Virus record (IMG/VR): IMGVR_UViG_3300038701_000839
Coordinates: 1-24,242 of that record
Source: a virus
Strand: one strand, 5' to 3'
Length of the DNA: 24,242 bases
The notes beneath the pieces were generated by a model. That model saw only the letters and a program-made list of their open reading frames with translations. It was not told the DNA's origin and made no database searches. Both the position numbers and the translations under genes were made by a program. This document shows positions 21,535-24,242 of this stretch, one piece after another (within the stretch, counting starts at the first letter, position 1; each line of letters opens with the position of its first letter).

Positions 21535-23006
21535 CGATCAAGCATTCCCCTGGGTGCGGTTGCTGCGGATGTGCCGAAATCATCTATGCCGATCTAGGCG
21601 ATGAGGTCGACCAGTTTGAGGCGGCGGATTCTGGCGATCCACCAAGCGAGTTCAGCGAGTACGAGAACACGCCGCAGAACATGACGGCGATCAAGCTGAC
21701 AGGGGTGATCGCACCAAAGCGAACGGTTAGGCGAGAAGCCTACCTGATCCAGTTCAAGCTCTATGGGAAAGTCACAGTCGAGGTCGAGGGCTACAAATGC
21801 ACCATCGACACGATAAACGGCACCGTGGACATGGATGATCCATCTGACGTTGCGGTGCTGAATCCAGGCAAGCCGCTCCCGACCACAACGCATTCCGATA
21901 CCGATACCGAGTTGGATTGCAACGTCAACATCTTTGTGTGCCCTACCCACATCTACGTCTATGGGGAATGCCTGTTTCGTGAGGGTGGAGACATCCCAGG
22001 CGGTGCTGGATTCGGTGTCGTCAACACGCCGTTTTATTGCTCAGCAATGATTGTTGCCGAACCTTCGTCTGGCGAGTTTGACCCTTCGGGAGATTGGACT
22101 ATTGAGGGGTTCAGCGATGCACTGATCAATGAGATCAAGGTCAACAGTTTCGAGGTAAAATTCGGTCCAGCGTCGGGGTCTTATTCTGGCGAGTACGGTT
22201 ATGGATACGATGACGCGCCAAGACTGGATTGCAGGCAAACACGAAACTACAATTGCGATTTCGAGTCACGGGTAGAGATCAAAACGTTTCGCTCGTTGTC
22301 GCTTCCGTCCTACATCGGGTCGGTCGACATGAGCTACACGGGAGAGGTGGGGCCGTATCCTAATGCAATCAGCACTGGCCAATATGTGCCGCTGGATGAC
22401 GCTGCAAAATACTGGGGTGATTCGGGGTTTGATCCGACCACAAAAGAATCGGTATTGAAAACCGCGATCAGTGATCCGTTTTACACAGAACAATTGGGCA
22501 CCATGTCTATCGGTACAGGTGCGTGCAACGTAGCAGGCGGGATCGGTGCGTGGGTTGAAGATCCGAGTGACTCAACAAAAGCACAATTTTTCGGTGCAGG
22601 AGCAAGCGTTACCGGGTCAATCACCTACGATTTCCCGGAACCCACAAGGTATGCACCATACCCATTGCCACGGTTCAAAATCACTGTCTCTGCAAACGGA
22701 ATCTTTAATTCAAGCAAGAATGGTCGCTATTCAGACGGCATGGGTGGTTACTACTTTTCATCCGTCTCACATGCCTACCAGAGCACATCTTTCGGCTATG
22801 GCTACACGACAATCAATGGACTTCGCAGCGGGTTTACCGTGAGTGCCAGCGGAACGACCGCAGACACTTACACTGTGACAGATCCCGATTCGTTGCTTAC
22901 TGATCCGACAACAGAGTGGGCAGTCGGCTTTTCTTATCCACCAGGTGAGCCACCACCCTACATCATGGCAAACGCAGCAGCAGCCGGAAGTTGGACACTG
23001 TTCTAA
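21531..23006 (+). CDS. Large Cys-rich-headed tail-tip or fibre protein, unrecognised
   Basis: 491 residues. GTG 21531 is preferred over TTG 21525: it overlaps the previous stop as GTGA and lies 7 bases after GGAGG (21519-21523). The N-terminus has a dense Cys cluster (SPGCGCCGCAEI, four Cys within residues 9-14), suggesting metal binding or disulfide linkage. The rest is Gly/Ser/Tyr/Thr-rich and beta-like, with a SGSYSGEYGYGYDD segment and a long aromatic tail. It resembles a host-contacting virion protein. No recognised enzymatic motif. It follows two tail-tip type genes and precedes the glycosyltransferase-like gene, overlapping it as TAATG. Confidence 0.62.
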   Translation: MTIKHSPGCGCCGCAEIIYADLGDEVDQFEAADSGDPPSEFSEYENTPQNMTAIKLTGVIAPKRTVRREAYLIQFKLYGKVTVEVEGYKCTIDTINGTVDMDDPSDVAVLNPGKPLPTTTHSDTDTELDCNVNIFVCPTHIYVYGECLFREGGDIPGGAGFGVVNTPFYCSAMIVAEPSSGEFDPSGDWTIEGFSDALINEIKVNSFEVKFGPASGSYSGEYGYGYDDAPRLDCRQTRNYNCDFESRVEIKTFRSLSLPSYIGSVDMSYTGEVGPYPNAISTGQYVPLDDAAKYWGDSGFDPTTKESVLKTAISDPFYTEQLGTMSIGTGACNVAGGIGAWVEDPSDSTKAQFFGAGASVTGSITYDFPEPTRYAPYPLPRFKITVSANGIFNSSKNGRYSDGMGGYYFSSVSHAYQSTSFGYGYTTINGLRSGFTVSASGTTADTYTVTDPDSLLTDPTTEWAVGFSYPPGEPPPYIMANAAAAGSWTLF

Positions 23007-24190
23007 TGCGATGTCTAAAATGCAACCGAATGCACGGTGGCACGTTTGCAGAAACCAGGACGTGCAAGTGTGGCCAGGTCATCGAATTTTCGACACCGGA
23101 AAAGACGCCAACGAGAGAGCTGCGATTGCATTTCCGAGACGCAATCGAGGACTGCCGAGCAAACGAATGCGGCAATTGGGGATACGATGAGCAAGGGCGG
23201 CTTGGATGCTTGCTACATCCTCGCAAACCATGTGACATCCACAATCATTTATTGGATGGCGGCGGTTGTTTTGCACATCAGTTCCCCCACATCGCAGATC
23301 ACAGCCGAGCCGAGCCGTTCGACCGGATTGACGAAGTGCGGATGGTCACAACGCATTTCAACCCCCTGCGAAATGAGAGGCAGCGTGCGACCTATTACGA
23401 ATGGCTCCCATCACTTGGCCCGCTTGCCGACCATCTTCACTGCATCGAGTTGGTTTTTGACGATGACGAGCCAGAAATTGCAGGATCGCAAGTCATCCGC
23501 GGCACACGTGCCAAAAACTGGATGTGGCAAAAGGAGGCACTGCTAAACGTGACGTTGAGGCAATGCCCGCCAGAGATCCAATACTTCGCCTGGCTCGACC
23601 ACGACATGGTGCTTACACGCAAGACATGGCTGGCCGATGCAATCGAGCAGATTGACGGAGGCAAGGTAGCGGTGCAATTGTTCGATGAGGTTCGTTATCT
23701 CAACATGGACAAGACGCAGACGCACAAGATGCCAGGTCGTGCGGCGACAGGCAAAGGCAACCCAGGCGGGATGTGGATCGCAGACCGCAACTACCTTGAC
23801 GCTATTGGTGGCTTCCACAGCGCCCACATCGTGGGAGGTGGCGATCAATGGAGCTACGCTGCAATGGTTGGCGACATCACCCAGTATTTAAGTGGCAAGA
23901 ACGTGCGTCTATCCTTGCCGCTCCGCAACTCAGTTCTGCGATACTACCAAGCGGCGATTGCGAAAGGTCATGGCGTGGGGTACATCGGAGCACCAGCGAT
24001 GCACCTCTACCACGGATCGCTCCAGAACAAGCAGTACGCCACACGTGATAAGATCTTACAACGACACGCCTTCGATCCCGAGCATGACGTGCAAGTCAAC
24101 GCACACGGCGTGCTGGAGTGGTCAAGTGCCAAACCACATCTACACACTGACGTGCGGCGATACTTTGAGGATCGGAGGGAGGACGGTTAG
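23006..24190 (+). CDS. Zinc-ribbon/GT-A glycosyltransferase-like protein
   Basis: 394 residues from ATG 23006 (TAATG coupling). The N-terminus has two Cys pairs (C3, C6, C20, C22) like a zinc ribbon, then a second Cys/His-rich segment (C50, C55, C68, C76, C88). From about residue 112 the GT-A pattern appears: TTHFNPLRNERQRATYYEWL, the DxD-type metal motif FAWLDHDMVL (D198-H-D200), and a late GNPGGMWIADRNYLDAIGGF followed by IVGGGDQWS (about 251-283), as in family-2-like glycosyltransferases. It would transfer a sugar from a nucleotide-sugar to a protein, surface glycan or modified base; the acceptor is unknown. Fusion with zinc-binding modules is unusual. Confidence 0.75.
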   Translation: MRCLKCNRMHGGTFAETRTCKCGQVIEFSTPEKTPTRELRLHFRDAIEDCRANECGNWGYDEQGRLGCLLHPRKPCDIHNHLLDGGGCFAHQFPHIADHSRAEPFDRIDEVRMVTTHFNPLRNERQRATYYEWLPSLGPLADHLHCIELVFDDDEPEIAGSQVIRGTRAKNWMWQKEALLNVTLRQCPPEIQYFAWLDHDMVLTRKTWLADAIEQIDGGKVAVQLFDEVRYLNMDKTQTHKMPGRAATGKGNPGGMWIADRNYLDAIGGFHSAHIVGGGDQWSYAAMVGDITQYLSGKNVRLSLPLRNSVLRYYQAAIAKGHGVGYIGAPAMHLYHGSLQNKQYATRDKILQRHAFDPEHDVQVNAHGVLEWSSAKPHLHTDVRRYFEDRREDG

Positions 24191-24210
24191 GGGGGGCAGT
24201 CTTTTTCTGA

Positions 24211-24225
24211 GTGCCAATATGGCAC
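24211..24225. repeat. Perfect inverted repeat (GTGCCA-ATA-TGGCAC)
   Basis: Six complementary bases flank a three-base centre in the short gap after the glycosyltransferase-like gene. It is not followed by a T tract on either strand, so it is not a convincing terminator. It could be a protein-binding operator or chance. Confidence 0.5.
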
Positions 24226-24242
24226 GACCTATCGTTGAATCC
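24219..24242 (+). CDS. Possible start of next gene (cut by window end)
   Basis: ATG 24219 opens a frame to the window edge reading MARPIVES. GTG 24211 starts another open frame. Neither has a clear ribosome binding site, and only a few codons are visible, so this is a weak suggestion. Confidence 0.2.

Noticed and set aside
24185-24207. G-run followed by five T residues as a terminator
   Set aside because: No stable stem could be drawn before the T tract (only a 3-bp GAC/GTC pairing).
1-24242. tRNA genes, CRISPR arrays, insertion sequences, integrase or attachment sites
   Set aside because: Looked for in gaps and ends; no cloverleaf, repeat-spacer pattern, transposase or recombinase motif found. 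Lysogeny versus lytic lifestyle cannot be decided from this window.

Overview
The window is the structural half of a tailed (siphovirus-type) phage genome or prophage. It holds about 30 genes, all on the + strand and very tightly packed: most neighbours share ATGA, GTGA, TGATG or TAATG start/stop overlaps. Base composition is moderate, low to mid 50s % GC by eye. Several proteins have Sec-type signal or anchor segments ending in A-x-A, and ribosome binding sites are of the AGGAG/GGAGG type, so a Gram-negative host is likely. The style of the accessory proteins reminds me of Planctomycetota (Rhodopirellula-like) prophages, but the sequence does not prove it. No integrase, attachment site, tRNA or CRISPR array is visible.

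Layout. (1) 131-3954 is a run of small membrane or exported proteins: a proline/aspartate-linker membrane protein, a papain-like cysteine peptidase, a second protein with an internal signal-like segment, two small one-helix coiled-coil proteins, a membrane-anchored MerR/excisionase-type HTH protein and a 28-residue hydrophobic microprotein. It sits where a lysis or host-envelope module could be, but only the peptidase and the HTH fold are recognisable. (2) 3954-7481 carries adhesion or tail-fibre type proteins, including one related to the arabinofuranosidase-B-like domain often found on phage particles and one ending in a carboxypeptidase-regulatory-like domain. (3) 7474-12366 is the packaging and prohead module: HNH nuclease, small and large terminase, HK97-type portal, and ClpP-like prohead protease. 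(4) A 175-base gap with a terminator-like hairpin precedes the HK97-fold major capsid protein (12542-13927). (5) 13971-16402 holds a head-associated protein, a small overlapping protein, the gp6-like connector, the head closure protein, the gp10-like protein and the tail completion protein. (6) 16403-20246 is the tail tube, an acidic small protein, tail assembly chaperones G and T, and the tape measure. (7) 20246-23006 holds three unrecognised tail-tip type proteins. (8) 23006-24190 encodes a zinc-ribbon/glycosyltransferase-like protein.

The clearest hidden feature is a canonical in-phase -1 slippery heptamer (GGGAAAC, 17491-17497) just before the stop of the G-type chaperone. It would create a G-T fusion as in phage lambda, and a strong hairpin lies downstream. 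The most unusual gene content is the membrane cassette with its papain-like peptidase and membrane-tethered HTH protein, and the zinc-ribbon glycosyltransferase at the end of the tail module.
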